A stretch of DNA of 64,000 bases from Pseudoalteromonas nigrifaciens (lineage in GTDB: Bacteria; Pseudomonadota; Gammaproteobacteria; Enterobacterales; Alteromonadaceae), in NCBI RefSeq assembly GCF_002221505.1, contig NZ_CP011036.1, forward strand, positions 2,232,001-2,296,000, given 5' to 3'. Below the pieces are notes generated by a model, which worked only from the letters and a program-made list of their open reading frames with translations, did no database searches and was not told the origin of the DNA. Below are positions 1-8,263 of the stretch, in pieces. Both the position numbers and the translations under genes were made by a program. Positions within the stretch are counted from its first letter, which is position 1, and every line of letters starts with the position of its first letter.

Positions 1-1
1 T

Positions 2-202
2 GCACAAGCATGGGCCACTGGCGAATGGGAAGGTTGTACGCCTAAAGCTATTCCCACACAAGATTGGATAAACCGCTGGACACCCGGCTTAGAAGACGAC
101 GACTTACTTATTGCCGTTTTTCCAACCGAAGACGACGACGGCACTATACTGTTTCCGGATGAGTTTGATACACAATTAAAAATGCCAAAGAAAAAATATT
201 AA
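2..202 (+). CDS. C-terminal fragment of a DUF2750-like protein
   Basis: The window opens inside this reading frame; 66 codons are visible before TAA. The visible part reads as a WATGEWEGC segment, an IPTQDWINRW helix, an acidic EDDDLLIAVFP strand and a lysine-rich tail. This layout recalls the small DUF2750 family of unknown function, recognised from memory of the family pattern. A strong hairpin terminator follows 13 bp after the stop, so the gene ends a transcription unit. The start lies outside the window. The family assignment is tentative; the reading frame itself is likely real. Confidence 0.5.
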   Translation, partial: AQAWATGEWEGCTPKAIPTQDWINRWTPGLEDDDLLIAVFPTEDDDGTILFPDEFDTQLKMPKKKY

Positions 203-214
203 GCACTTTCCCTC

Positions 215-256
215 AAAACAGTAAAGCCATGCTCACAATAATGGTTTTACTGTTTT
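215..256 (+). terminator. Rho-independent terminator after the DUF2750-like gene
   Basis: A 16-bp stem (AAAACAGTAAAGCCAT against ATGGTTTTACTGTTTT, one G-T pair) with a 10-base loop lies just after the stop codon. The distal arm ends in a short T-run. Confidence 0.7.
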
Positions 257-564
257 ATACAGCCCCTTTGCAATTGCGGCCCTTATTAAATCCTCGCTTT
301 ATATTACTAAGCTATAAATTTCCGTCCAATTAAATCGCCCGCTAAATAGCATAATATTGTAACTATTAATGACCAACACGCCCTAAAAATTAAAATAAAA
401 TATACATTTTAAATAATTATTAACTATATTTTTAAATACAATAAATTATGGTTTTTTTAATCGCTAACTTTTAGCCAAATAACGTCGGCAAACCGATTTA
501 AAGCAATAGGAAAATGGTTTTTCAGGCGTATAATCCACACACTTTTATACCCTAGGGTCAAATT
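257..564 (+). promoter_or_regulatory. AT-rich intergenic region upstream of tsdA
   Basis: No gene is seen here. A perfect -10-like TATAAT lies at 529-534, about 30 bp before the tsdA start, but no convincing -35 box was found at the right spacing. A weak purine run precedes the ATG. Otherwise the stretch is AT-rich with no clear repeat. Confidence 0.3.
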
Positions 565-1539
565 ATGTTTCAACTCCGTCTCATTACTATTTTAAGCGCT
601 ATCTTAGCGCTATTTGCTTGCTCTGAGCCAGTACCTGAACCAGCTAAACAAACAACCGCTAAAACCACTGCTGTTGAAAAAGCAACCAGCCAAAATGCAA
701 CTAGCATTACTACAAAAGCAACGGCCGAACCACAATCAGATATACAAAAAGCGCTAAGCAATGCGCCAGTAATTACTAACCTATCAGCAAGCCACCCAAA
801 CACCTTATCAACGCCAAATATTAACGATTTAGATAATAGCCCTGAATCTGATTTAATTCGTTACGGGCGTTTATTAGTTATCGATACCTACCGCCAATTA
901 CCCGAAAACGTTAATAACAAACTAAACTGTAGTTCTTGCCACCTAAACGAAGGCCGCGTAGCTAACGCAGCCCCTTATGTAGGTATGAACGTGGTTTATC
1001 CTAAGTTTCGTAGCCGTAATGCTAAAATAAACACTATTGAAGATCGTATTAATGGCTGTTTTCAACGCTCAATGAACGGCCAACCATTAATAACCGACTC
1101 TACACAAATGCAAGCTATGGTCAGCTACATGAACTTTTTATCGCAAGATATAAAAACGAAAGATGACTTAAAAAGTAATAATGGTTTTATAGCAATTAAT
1201 AAAGACCTAGAGCCAAACACAGAAAATGGTAAAACATTGTATGCACAGCACTGTGCAAGCTGCCATCAAATGGACGCCAAAGGTTTATACCCTAGTGGCA
1301 CTTATATGTTCCCAGCAGTAGCAGGCGACAACTCATTTAACGACGGCGCAGGTATGGCACGTACTTATACCGCCGCTGCATTTATAAAAGGCAACATGCC
1401 ACTTGGCCAAGAAGGTATTTTAACTGACCAAGAAGCCGTTGATATTGCATTTTACTTTAGCCACCTAGCACGCCCAGCATTTGCCGCTAAAGCAAACGAC
1501 TGGCCTGAAGGCGGCGCACCAAAAGACGTACGCCGTTAA
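565..1539 (+). CDS. tsdA: Dihaem cytochrome c lipoprotein, TsdA-type thiosulfate dehydrogenase
   Basis: This 324-aa protein begins with a lipoprotein signal whose lipobox is LFAC, followed by a Thr/Ala-rich linker, so it is probably anchored to a membrane and faces the periplasm. Two c-type haem motifs are visible: CSSCH at residues 122-126 and CASCH at 230-234. Between them lies an INGCFQRSMNG segment. In the TsdA family a cysteine in this segment is the unusual axial ligand of haem 1; here it would be Cys165. TsdA enzymes oxidise two thiosulfate to tetrathionate, or run in reverse. The gene stands alone and ends in a strong terminator. The family is well supported; the direction of the reaction in vivo is not. 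Confidence 0.82.
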   Translation: MFQLRLITILSAILALFACSEPVPEPAKQTTAKTTAVEKATSQNATSITTKATAEPQSDIQKALSNAPVITNLSASHPNTLSTPNINDLDNSPESDLIRYGRLLVIDTYRQLPENVNNKLNCSSCHLNEGRVANAAPYVGMNVVYPKFRSRNAKINTIEDRINGCFQRSMNGQPLITDSTQMQAMVSYMNFLSQDIKTKDDLKSNNGFIAINKDLEPNTENGKTLYAQHCASCHQMDAKGLYPSGTYMFPAVAGDNSFNDGAGMARTYTAAAFIKGNMPLGQEGILTDQEAVDIAFYFSHLARPAFAAKANDWPEGGAPKDVRR

Positions 1540-1567
1540 TAGTATTAACTACGGTTAAATAATAAGA

Positions 1568-1601
1568 CAAAAAAGCCAGTTGGATTAACCCACTGGCTTT
1601 T
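1568..1601 (+). terminator. Terminator of tsdA
   Basis: AAAAGCCAGT pairs with ACTGGCTTTT around a short loop, about 30 bp after the tsdA stop. It lies just outside the left attachment site of the island. Confidence 0.75.
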
Positions 1602-1623
1602 AATAACATATATAATTTTATTT

Positions 1624-1687
1624 CAGGCACAAAAAAGGACGTCATAAGACGTCCTGATATTGAATAATGGTGGAGGGAGAGGGATTC
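1624..1687. repeat. Distal attachment-site copy (att repeat of the island)
   Basis: These 64 bp match the segment at the tRNA-Ser gene with a single A/G difference. They include the transcription terminator hairpin (1636-1655) and the last part of the tRNA-Ser gene (CCA end and T-arm side, from 1668), truncated after the GGGATTC. Beyond the repeat, ACCTAAACAC also resembles a stretch deeper in the tRNA gene, which may be an older recombination trace. Confidence 0.9.
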
Positions 1688-1747
1688 ACCTAAACACCGT
1701 AAGCAACTGATTTAAAATGATAAAAACGGAAAACTATAAGCACCTGT

Positions 1748-1766
1748 AATACTAATAGGAATACTA
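1748..1766. repeat. Probable integrase arm-type sites, left end
   Basis: AATACTA at 1748-1754 is followed by TAGGAATACTA at 1756-1766. The same 11-mer recurs near the integrase at the other end of the island, which fits arm-type binding sites of a P4/lambda-type integrase. Function is inferred from position and recurrence only. Confidence 0.55.
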
Positions 1767-1809
1767 TAAAAAAAACTCCTAAATATCAGAAAGAAACGTG
1801 GTGTTCAAT

Positions 1810-2343
1810 CTACTCGCCCCATGTATCCAATAGCCTAGTTATTTTATCATCAATCATTGATAACTTATCGTTTATTACCTTGTTCTCCGAGTTATCGTCG
1901 CTATACGATCTCTTTTTTAAAACATATGCATCCTTCACCGTTGTATCGTTAGAGATCAGTTTAGGATTTGTTCTAGCGTAATTTATTAGCTTTTCAATGT
2001 ATTTAGATTGAGATATTTTATCTGCATTACTTAAAACCTTAAGTTTATCTCGTGCTGACTTAGACACTTCTAACTGAAGTTTACACACTTTATTAGATGC
2101 ATTCTTTAAGCCTCTTTCATAGCTTTTCCAAGCTTTATGCAGCCTTTGCACCTCGACTTTTTGAGTATCCTTATTAGAACTGCACCCTTTAACTTCATAT
2201 CTAATGAAGCCATTTAATGAAGCATTTTCAGATTTAAAATATTCAGCATAGTTTGAAAATCGATATGCTAGCCAGTTGCGCAAATCTTCATTATCTTCCT
2301 TGACCCACTTCAAAATATTCTTGCTATCAATCCAATCTGTCAT
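1810..2343 (-). CDS. Hypothetical protein with a possible ribbon-helix-helix segment
   Basis: A 177-aa, lysine-rich protein not recognised as a named family. Residues about 88-125 contain a strand-like LQLEVSKSARDKLKVLS piece followed by a SQSKYIEKLINYA helix, a pattern seen in ribbon-helix-helix DNA-binding domains such as that of MatP. A DNA-binding role is therefore possible but unproven. It is the first gene inside the left end of the island, transcribed toward the attachment site. It is divergent from the next gene across a 375-bp region holding short direct repeats that it might bind. Confidence 0.6.
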   Translation of the reverse strand: MTDWIDSKNILKWVKEDNEDLRNWLAYRFSNYAEYFKSENASLNGFIRYEVKGCSSNKDTQKVEVQRLHKAWKSYERGLKNASNKVCKLQLEVSKSARDKLKVLSNADKISQSKYIEKLINYARTNPKLISNDTTVKDAYVLKKRSYSDDNSENKVINDKLSMIDDKITRLLDTWGE

Positions 2344-2458
2344 TAGTTCTTCCCTGTGCTTTAATGTTTGTTGCTGTTATCAAAAACAATAATCCAACAC
2401 TAATCTATAAGCAACTACTTTGCAGTCAGAAACTAAACCCCTTCTTATTAAGAGGTGC

Positions 2459-2571
2459 AATTAGACACCAGCTAAAATCCAAGTTAGATATTTATCAATG
2501 CTCACATCAAAATTCCAGTTAACTCCCTTAGACGCTAAGTTAAAATCTCAGTTAGCTACTCAATTAGATTT
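2459..2571. repeat. Iteron-like short direct repeats between divergent genes
   Basis: Five short, similarly oriented motifs of the form CARTTAGAY or close to it lie at about 2459, 2482, 2517, 2549 and 2562. Three are preceded by AAAATC or AAAATT at 2475, 2510 and 2543, giving a 33-35 bp period. The rest of this 375-bp gap is very AT-rich. Such arrays act as iterons at replication origins or as operator arrays. Which applies here is not known. Confidence 0.45.
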
Positions 2572-2718
2572 TTTAAATAAACTAAAACTCTAAACAACCT
2601 CTAATTGAGATTAAATTATATCCCCATATTTTAATGACAAAAAAACACCCTGTTTTACTGTTATTAAATAGATAAACTGGCTACTATATCTACAAAAATT
2701 ATAGCGCACGGTAATTAA

Positions 2719-4086
2719 ATGAATAAGTTTTTCACTTCAACAGCTAGCCTATCAGCATATTCAAAATGGGTTTTAATTTGTTTAATTGTGGATAAAACTA
2801 TTGGAGATGAATTATCTAAAACTGACTTCATTAAACGAGAATGTCCATACAATAAATTCAATAAAGTTGTAGATGAACTACTAAATATCGATGCCATTTC
2901 AGAGCATAAAGTTAAACAGTCTAATCGGGGAAGGCCTAAGATCTATTATAATTTTATCTACGATACACCCAATGAAATTAGTAAATTAATATCTAGCGAA
3001 ATACTTGCAAAAATAGAGGGTAAAGATTTAAGAGTGCCTATAAAAATACTATGGTGCTTCTTCGTGTTAAACCAAAATGAATTTGGCTATATAGAAGGCT
3101 TTACAATGGCAAATATAGCTACAGCATGTGGGTTAGAATCTACTCAGCTAAAAACGGCTATAAAGCTACTTAAAAATGAAAACTTAATAAGCCAGTCAGT
3201 AACAGGATGTACGATAAAAAAATATCACAGTGTAAAGCCAAAAGTAAGAAAAGGCTTAGTAGGTAGTGAAGCTAATAATTTAAAACGTAGTTCAACATTT
3301 AAACTAAACAATAAAGAAACATATGCAATTTATTTAATAACATTACCCTCAAACAGGAAAAGAAAATTGAATTCATTCACAACCATATTCTTTTCATTAC
3401 TAATGGAAAAACATCTCAAAAACGATTCAATTTTTGTAGAGTTACTTCATTTCGACAATACATGGTTAGATAGTGATACCAAACAAAATGATGAAATTCA
3501 ATTTTTAAGGCAACAGCCAACTCAAGTTTTTGATTACTTCGACGATGTGTTGTTTAAGCTAGTTTCTTACGGCTTATCACGCTTACTTACTAGGAAGGAG
3601 TATGAACTTAATCCTATTTCAGAAGAAGATGCATTCAATCAGATTTTAAGTCCTGCAAGCTTTGAGTTCATGACAGCTATTCAGGGGCGTTTAACCTCTG
3701 AGCTAATAGGAAGTTTCGCGAACATACTCATTCATTATATTTTATTTACCTTCTATCTAAATAGATGTGATGTGAACCTTCCTATTACCCCTAGTAAACA
3801 AGAGTACTTTTCATGGGTAACTAGCTTGACTTGTCCAAATAAAAATATTGATATAGAGCTCATAAGAACCCCTACCAAAGTTAAGTTTTCAGGTGTTTTT
3901 TCAATAGAAAATTTAGTTATTTCTTCTACTATCGATTTTAGCGATAAAGTCAAAATTACCAATATGAACGTAGATTTTAGAGACCCTAAATCGGCTTTAG
4001 AATCTGGTCAACACCCCGTTTTTCAATGCGTCCCGGATTCCTTTGCGCATTTTTATAAGACAGTCATAACTTCAGAGCAATTATGA
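2719..4086 (+). CDS. Uncharacterised 455-aa protein with winged-helix-like N-terminal half
   Basis: The protein family is not recognised. The first ~180 residues hold what look like two helix-turn-helix/winged-helix units: one around residues 10-70 ending in an RGRPKIYY wing-like segment, the other around 95-165 with TMANIATACGLESTQLKTAIKLL. The C-terminal half has no visible catalytic motif. It starts directly downstream of an array of short direct repeats, as plasmid Rep proteins and repeat-binding regulators often do. A replication-initiator role is a hypothesis only. The start codon has a weak ribosome-binding site, but no better start is present. Confidence 0.65.
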   Translation: MNKFFTSTASLSAYSKWVLICLIVDKTIGDELSKTDFIKRECPYNKFNKVVDELLNIDAISEHKVKQSNRGRPKIYYNFIYDTPNEISKLISSEILAKIEGKDLRVPIKILWCFFVLNQNEFGYIEGFTMANIATACGLESTQLKTAIKLLKNENLISQSVTGCTIKKYHSVKPKVRKGLVGSEANNLKRSSTFKLNNKETYAIYLITLPSNRKRKLNSFTTIFFSLLMEKHLKNDSIFVELLHFDNTWLDSDTKQNDEIQFLRQQPTQVFDYFDDVLFKLVSYGLSRLLTRKEYELNPISEEDAFNQILSPASFEFMTAIQGRLTSELIGSFANILIHYILFTFYLNRCDVNLPITPSKQEYFSWVTSLTCPNKNIDIELIRTPTKVKFSGVFSIENLVISSTIDFSDKVKITNMNVDFRDPKSALESGQHPVFQCVPDSFAHFYKTVITSEQL

Positions 4087-4281
4087 ATACGCTAAACAGC
4101 ATCTCTGTAATGTGCTCATGAAATTAACCACCACAAACTGAGCTGGTTTTATTAGTATAAATTTCGGTTTGGTAATATATATTAGAGTTACTAGTAACTG
4201 AGTCATTATTACAACAAATACAAATTAAAAAACTACAACTCATACACCTGATATGAACTAATACTTATCAGGAGAAAGAGA
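4087..4281 (+). promoter_or_regulatory. Intergenic region upstream of the Gp2-like gene
   Basis: An AT-rich gap with no gene. A good Shine-Dalgarno sequence (CAGGAGAAAGAG) lies just before the ATG of the Gp2-like gene. No repeat comparable to the upstream array was seen. Confidence 0.35.
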
Positions 4282-4938
4282 ATGAAAAACCCAACACAGT
4301 ACCAAATAATTAAATGTTCTTCATATAATGAGTACAACGTACTAGCAAGAAAAAAACAGCCGTTAATTAGACCCTACCTAGATGCTATTCAAAAAGTAAT
4401 GGATAACGCTATCACAGAACATAAAAGAACCTTTGCAGTAAGAGTTGACTTAAGGTTACCTGATTATTCAAATACAGTTGATTTAAATAGCAATGATGTT
4501 TGTACTCGTTTTATTGCATCACTTACAGCACAGATTAAAGCTGATGCGATACGTAAAAAGCGCGAAGGTAAAAACCCACACCCTTCTAGTGTTCGTTTTA
4601 TTTGGGCAAGAGAGAAAAACACTGCACATAAACAGCATTATCATTGGGTACTACTTTTCAATAAGGATAGGTATCACTGCACAGGTAAGATTGACATCGG
4701 TAATGACAATTTATTTACTAGAATTACAGCTGCATGGGCTAGTGCTTTAAGTTTACCTTTTAATGAAGCGCTACGGCTTGTGCATTTACCAAAAAATGCG
4801 CACTACTACCTTGACGCTAACAATACAAATTTTACAGCGGATTACAGCAGTCTTTATAGACGAGCTAGTTATTTAGCAAAGCTTAATACGAAACAATATG
4901 GTTTAGGGCAGCGTTGTTTTGGTTATAGTCAGAGGTGA
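4282..4938 (+). CDS. Inovirus Gp2-like / YagK-YfjJ C-terminal domain protein
   Basis: A 218-aa protein with the layout of the YagK/YfjJ C-terminal domain family (inovirus Gp2-like). It has an N-terminal VRVDLRLP strand, a central VRFIWAREKN strand, then HKQHYHWVLLFNKDRYH, and a late YYLD segment. The HxH piece inside HYHW resembles the metal-binding histidines of HUH replication endonucleases. In filamentous phages and satellite islands related proteins are linked to replication, so a rolling-circle-type function is plausible. It sits with AlpA, RadC-like and DUF2787 genes, the usual companions of such genes in integrative islands. Confidence 0.72.
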   Translation: MKNPTQYQIIKCSSYNEYNVLARKKQPLIRPYLDAIQKVMDNAITEHKRTFAVRVDLRLPDYSNTVDLNSNDVCTRFIASLTAQIKADAIRKKREGKNPHPSSVRFIWAREKNTAHKQHYHWVLLFNKDRYHCTGKIDIGNDNLFTRITAAWASALSLPFNEALRLVHLPKNAHYYLDANNTNFTADYSSLYRRASYLAKLNTKQYGLGQRCFGYSQR

Positions 4939-5091
4939 CATTCTAATTAAGACCTGTGCTTCTCATAATTAGTTCTAACGCGCTATTGAGACCTTCAACT
5001 AGCTAAATAAGCCTACGCCCTTAGTATATAAGGGCTGGCAAGTTCCCAAAATAGCATTACGAGAAGCGCTATTTACGCTACAAAAGCAAAA

Positions 5092-5120
5092 AAAGAACGC
5101 ACTGCATAAATGCGTTCTTT
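5092..5120 (-). terminator. Terminator between the Gp2-like gene and the 79-aa gene
   Basis: AAAGAACGCA pairs with TGCGTTCTTT around a 9-base loop. On the minus strand the stem is followed by a T-run, so it best serves the leftward 79-aa gene; it may also act on the rightward Gp2-like gene. Confidence 0.7.
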
Positions 5121-5128
5121 GTTTACTT

Positions 5129-5368
5129 CTAATCAAATAAACTCGCTACTCCAGCCAGCAAGCCACTAGCAACAGCCAATGGCACCGTAACAGGTGTAGA
5201 TGCCACACCTAACCCAACTACTATCGCACCAGATACAGCAGCTCCTGCTACAGCACCAGAGCTTACAGCAATGGCTGTTCGACTGAGTGACGGCTCACTA
5301 CTACCGGTTATCTGTTTAGAGACTTCATTTCCTACTACACCGCATGTAACGGCTTTTTCTAACGACAT
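5129..5368 (-). CDS. Small glycine/alanine-rich hydrophobic protein
   Basis: A 79-aa protein not recognised by family. After a short polar start it carries a long Gly/Ala/Val-rich stretch, roughly residues 31-78, with GxxxG-like spacing that could form one or two membrane helices. The start has a moderate purine-rich ribosome site (GGAGTAAG). A terminator follows directly. Small glycine-zipper proteins can be membrane-active, but nothing here proves a toxic role. Confidence 0.55.
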   Translation of the reverse strand: MSLEKAVTCGVVGNEVSKQITGSSEPSLSRTAIAVSSGAVAGAAVSGAIVVGLGVASTPVTVPLAVASGLLAGVASLFD

Positions 5369-5399
5369 AACAAACTTACTCCTATTATATGTAATAAAT

Positions 5400-5966
5400 T
5401 TATAGCTCTAACTCTTCAAAGTCTTTATCAATTTCCTCCTGGGTTATTCCAATGTAACGCAGTGTTGTTGCTTCCGAGCTATGGCGAAGCATTTTCATTA
5501 CACGGGCGATATCTTGGGTTTTATGATAGAGGTGGTAACCTCGTGTTTTACGCATTGAGTGAGTACCTAACTTTAAATTAAGCTCTTCACCCACCAGCGC
5601 AAATGCTCTGGTAACAGCCCTGCGTGATAAGGGCCGTGGTCTTGAACTTTTAGCTTGTTGATTACGATACGATTGAAATAAGTAAACATGGTTGGGGTGA
5701 GTGACACGTACTTCATGGATAAACGCTAATGCTTTCTGATTTAACTTAATCTCTGCTAGCTTGCCTGTTTTACTCTCAAATATAATTAACCTATCGTTTT
5801 GTATATCCGTAAATTTAACAGACAATAAATCAGATATACGCAATGCTAGGTTCAATCCTATATTCCAAATATGGCTCATTTGCTTAGAGCAACGTTTTTC
5901 GAGCAAGTAACTAATTAACTTAACTGTATCAAGGTCCTTAATCGCTTGTACTTCAGCCATAGCCAA
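5400..5966 (-). CDS. Short tyrosine recombinase (phage integrase family)
   Basis: This 188-aa protein is essentially only the catalytic domain of a tyrosine recombinase. Visible active-site parts are an arginine in ALRISDLLSVKF, the box HSMRKTRGYH near residue 135, a histidine in LRHSSEATT, and the nucleophile tyrosine in LRYIG near residue 170. It lacks the N-terminal DNA-binding domain of full integrases such as the one at the right end of the island. It is followed upstream by DUF2787 and RadC-like genes with only 4-12 bp between them, so it belongs to that leftward operon. It may act on an internal element or be a leftover of an earlier insertion. Confidence 0.85.
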   Translation of the reverse strand: MAMAEVQAIKDLDTVKLISYLLEKRCSKQMSHIWNIGLNLALRISDLLSVKFTDIQNDRLIIFESKTGKLAEIKLNQKALAFIHEVRVTHPNHVYLFQSYRNQQAKSSRPRPLSRRAVTRAFALVGEELNLKLGTHSMRKTRGYHLYHKTQDIARVMKMLRHSSEATTLRYIGITQEEIDKDFEELEL

Positions 5967-5970
5967 CTCC

Positions 5971-6390
5971 TTACTCTGTTGTAATAGTTACTTGGTAGCA
6001 ACCTGTGTTGTAATACTCAACAAAGTTAGTCACAAACAAGGCTAAAAGCTCCTTGCCCTCTCGTTCACTCAACCAGCCCACCAGCATGTGATATACACGT
6101 TTAATCACAAAGCAAACATCAATCTCTTTTACTAATTCAGAATCAGGTCGGCCCTGGTATGAAAAATCAGTAATATATACAAGCATCCAACCAATACCCC
6201 GCTTTTCTAGCCTGACCTCGACTGGATGAAAGCCACCAGCTTTAGCACTGTAGTTTTTATCACGGAAATTAATAGTTAACTCACTCGTATTCCCTATCGA
6301 CTCATCTTTTTTAGTGATGGCATTTATAATCACATCAATAAATGACTCAGGTACATTCAAACCTGCTACTTGTTCTATTTTAATAGCCAT
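5971..6390 (-). CDS. DUF2787 family protein
   Basis: A 139-aa protein that matches the DUF2787 pattern from memory: INFRDKNYSAKAGGFHPVEV, then YITDFSY, then a VKEIDVCF segment. The family is small, of unknown function, and common in integrative islands of Vibrio, Shewanella and relatives, usually next to RadC-like and recombinase genes, as here. It is in the middle of a tightly packed leftward operon with a GGGAGTAGG-like ribosome-binding site. Confidence 0.8.
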   Translation of the reverse strand: MAIKIEQVAGLNVPESFIDVIINAITKKDESIGNTSELTINFRDKNYSAKAGGFHPVEVRLEKRGIGWMLVYITDFSYQGRPDSELVKEIDVCFVIKRVYHMLVGWLSEREGKELLALFVTNFVEYYNTGCYQVTITTE

Positions 6391-6402
6391 AACCTACTCC
6401 CT

Positions 6403-6876
6403 TTAAATTAAGCCATGTTCAGCAAATGAATAACTGGTTTCACCAATGATGATGTGATCAACTATCGAAACATCAATAAGGTTAAGTGCTTGCTGTAATT
6501 TGGTAGTAATAAGCTTGTCAGCTTGTGAGGGCGTGCTAACACCCGAAGGATGGTTATGCGCAAGTATTACAGATGCTGCATTTAGCGCTAATACTTCTTT
6601 AACCACTTCTCGTGGGTATACGCTTGCTGCGTTAATAGTCCCCCTAAATAACTCTTTATATTCAAGTATGCGGTTTTGGCTATCCAAGAACAGAACGGCA
6701 AACACCTCATGCTCAATCAACGCCAACTTATGCCTTAAATATTCTTCACTGTCTTTCGGACATGTTAAAGCCCCATGCCTAAATTGCTTTTGAGCGATTA
6801 TGTAAGCAGCAGCTTCAAGTATTTGTTCATCACTTACAGGGTGATCAAATTCGTATAGTGACTTGTTATTTTGCAT
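6403..6876 (-). CDS. RadC-like JAB/MPN domain protein (YeeS/YfjY type)
   Basis: A 157-aa protein with the JAB/MPN metalloenzyme signature. ILAHNHPSG lies near residues 103-111, followed by an aspartate ten residues later (TPSQAD), together forming the H-x-H...D zinc site. An upstream glutamate lies in the YKELFRGTINAASVYPREV region. It lacks the N-terminal helix-hairpin-helix of chromosomal RadC, matching the short island-borne versions of unknown biochemical role. It heads the leftward RadC-DUF2787-recombinase operon and is divergent from alpA. Confidence 0.88.
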   Translation of the reverse strand: MQNNKSLYEFDHPVSDEQILEAAAYIIAQKQFRHGALTCPKDSEEYLRHKLALIEHEVFAVLFLDSQNRILEYKELFRGTINAASVYPREVVKEVLALNAASVILAHNHPSGVSTPSQADKLITTKLQQALNLIDVSIVDHIIIGETSYSFAEHGLI

Positions 6877-7001
6877 TGTTATCCCCTCTTAATGGTTTAT
6901 GCAAAATAGTGATGTATGTGCTTAACGTTTTTGTTTCGCCTCAGTAAAAAATTACTACCTCCGGAAAGGATATGTACTAATAACCTAACCGGAGAAATCC
7001 C
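6877..7001 (+). promoter_or_regulatory. Divergent regulatory region between radC-like gene and alpA
   Basis: A 125-bp gap between divergent starts. It contains CCTCCGGAAAGG followed closely by CCTAACCGGAGAAA, a partly symmetric pair around CCGGA that could be an operator. The second also supplies the alpA ribosome-binding site (CGGAGAAA). Confidence 0.35.
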
Positions 7002-7199
7002 ATGCGTTTAATCAAATTAAAAGAAGTTTTACATATCACAGGCTTAAGCCGTTCAACTGTTTATCGCTTTATGAGCGCTGGTGGATTTCCAATGAAGGTC
7101 GAGCTAGGTGGCAACTCTGTAGCCTGGGTAGAAAGTGAAGTTGAAGAATGGATAAGCGAAAAAATTGGGAAAAGAGACACTGCAAGTACTGCAGCTTAA
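7002..7199 (+). CDS. alpA: AlpA family transcriptional regulator
   Basis: A 65-aa single-domain regulator. It shows the family pattern LKEVLHITGLSRSTVYRFMSAGGFP followed by VAWVESEVEEWI, a winged helix-turn-helix of the AlpA/excisionase type. In P4-like and CP4-57-type islands AlpA proteins control integrase or excision genes. It probably does the same here, acting on the leftward recombinase operon or the island integrase. A good ribosome site (CCGGAGAAA) precedes the start. Confidence 0.88.
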   Translation: MRLIKLKEVLHITGLSRSTVYRFMSAGGFPMKVELGGNSVAWVESEVEEWISEKIGKRDTASTAA

Positions 7200-7202
7200 A
7201 GT

Positions 7203-7223
7203 GCTACCCCATAGCGGGGTAGC
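7203..7223 (+). terminator. Terminator of alpA
   Basis: GCTACCCC pairs with GGGGTAGC around a 5-base loop right after the alpA stop. It is followed only by a short T-run. It separates alpA from the convergent gene to its right. Confidence 0.65.
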
Positions 7224-7234
7224 TTTAATAAAGC

Positions 7235-8263
7235 CTACTTGCTTAATTCATAGCAAAGTCTAAAGCCTGTTTTTATGCCTTTATATTTACCTGTACAATC
7301 TCGCGGACCAGATGCCCTTAATACATTAGCGTCGCCATAAAAAGAGGTTAAACTTGCTGAACGAATACTTACGCCTTCCAAAAGCCATTCTGCAAAAAAG
7401 TTCGAGTCTATAAATTCCAACCCATTTTTTTCAAAATTAGTTAAATTCTCAGGAAACCGTAATGTCAAAGCATCAAAGTCACTCTCATTCATATATGGTG
7501 GGTGCCCGGGGTACTGCCTACCGTCAGGTGTATGAAAGGTCATATCACTGCCTTTATTAGAGTGTGCACTTTTTCCAACTTCATTATCTCTGACAGCTAA
7601 GTACTCGTCGTAAGCTAGTAATCTTAGTGGAACGTTTGTTTCTTTTTCTGCCCAGCTAATATAAGCCAGCACATCATAAAAAGTACATGTAGCAGCTAAA
7701 CCTTTATAACACTCACTATTTAATGGGGGTAACGAGTCACCCTTTCTGGTAGCAAAATATTCATGGTTTTTATGTAAAAAATCATTTATTTCATCTATGG
7801 TTATAAGCTCTGAAACCATTAGCTCTTTCTCGGCTAGCTTAATCTTTTTAAAGCCATGTAAGCGCTTATTCGAGCTGCGGCTTTCAGTAATATAATCACC
7901 AGACACTTCATAATAATTTTGTAATATTACATGTTGCCCAGGGTAATTTTTAGTTAAACCGCCATTAGCATAGTAATGTTGCTCTGCTAAGTGGCTGCCT
8001 AATTCACGATTACCTTTATAGTTAAAGTACTCCCAACGCTTAAATCGATAGTCTTCAATAAAGCTTGGTATATCAGCTCGTTTTAGATAATCACCATATA
8101 TCTGATGTGAAAAAACCTTATCTCTTTGGTTTTTAATTAAAAAGTCATAGTTGCCACTATTGTCAGAAAGGAAAATAAGATTTTCGTTGTAAGGTATTAC
8201 ATTAACCCATCCACAATCACTAGCCTGAAGCCACTCATTTAATGCATTTGAAAAAAACTCCAT
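7235..8263 (-). CDS. Unknown protein with formylglycine-generating-enzyme-like (SUMF1 fold) C-terminus
   Basis: A 342-aa protein. Its C-terminal ~170 residues follow the FGE-sulfatase/SUMF1 layout: a CTFYDVLAYISWAEKE helix, RLLAYDEYLAV in place of the usual RLPTEAEWE, then FAEWLLEGVSIR, and a final RASGPRDC...TGFRLCYEL. In that family the fold resembles C-type lectins, and many members bind ligands rather than make formylglycine. The RLPTE motif is degenerate, so catalysis is doubtful. The N-terminal ~150 residues are not recognised. It overlaps the upstream 291-aa gene by 25 bp, so the two are translated as a pair. Confidence 0.6.
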   Translation of the reverse strand: MEFFSNALNEWLQASDCGWVNVIPYNENLIFLSDNSGNYDFLIKNQRDKVFSHQIYGDYLKRADIPSFIEDYRFKRWEYFNYKGNRELGSHLAEQHYYANGGLTKNYPGQHVILQNYYEVSGDYITESRSSNKRLHGFKKIKLAEKELMVSELITIDEINDFLHKNHEYFATRKGDSLPPLNSECYKGLAATCTFYDVLAYISWAEKETNVPLRLLAYDEYLAVRDNEVGKSAHSNKGSDMTFHTPDGRQYPGHPPYMNESDFDALTLRFPENLTNFEKNGLEFIDSNFFAEWLLEGVSIRSASLTSFYGDANVLRASGPRDCTGKYKGIKTGFRLCYELSK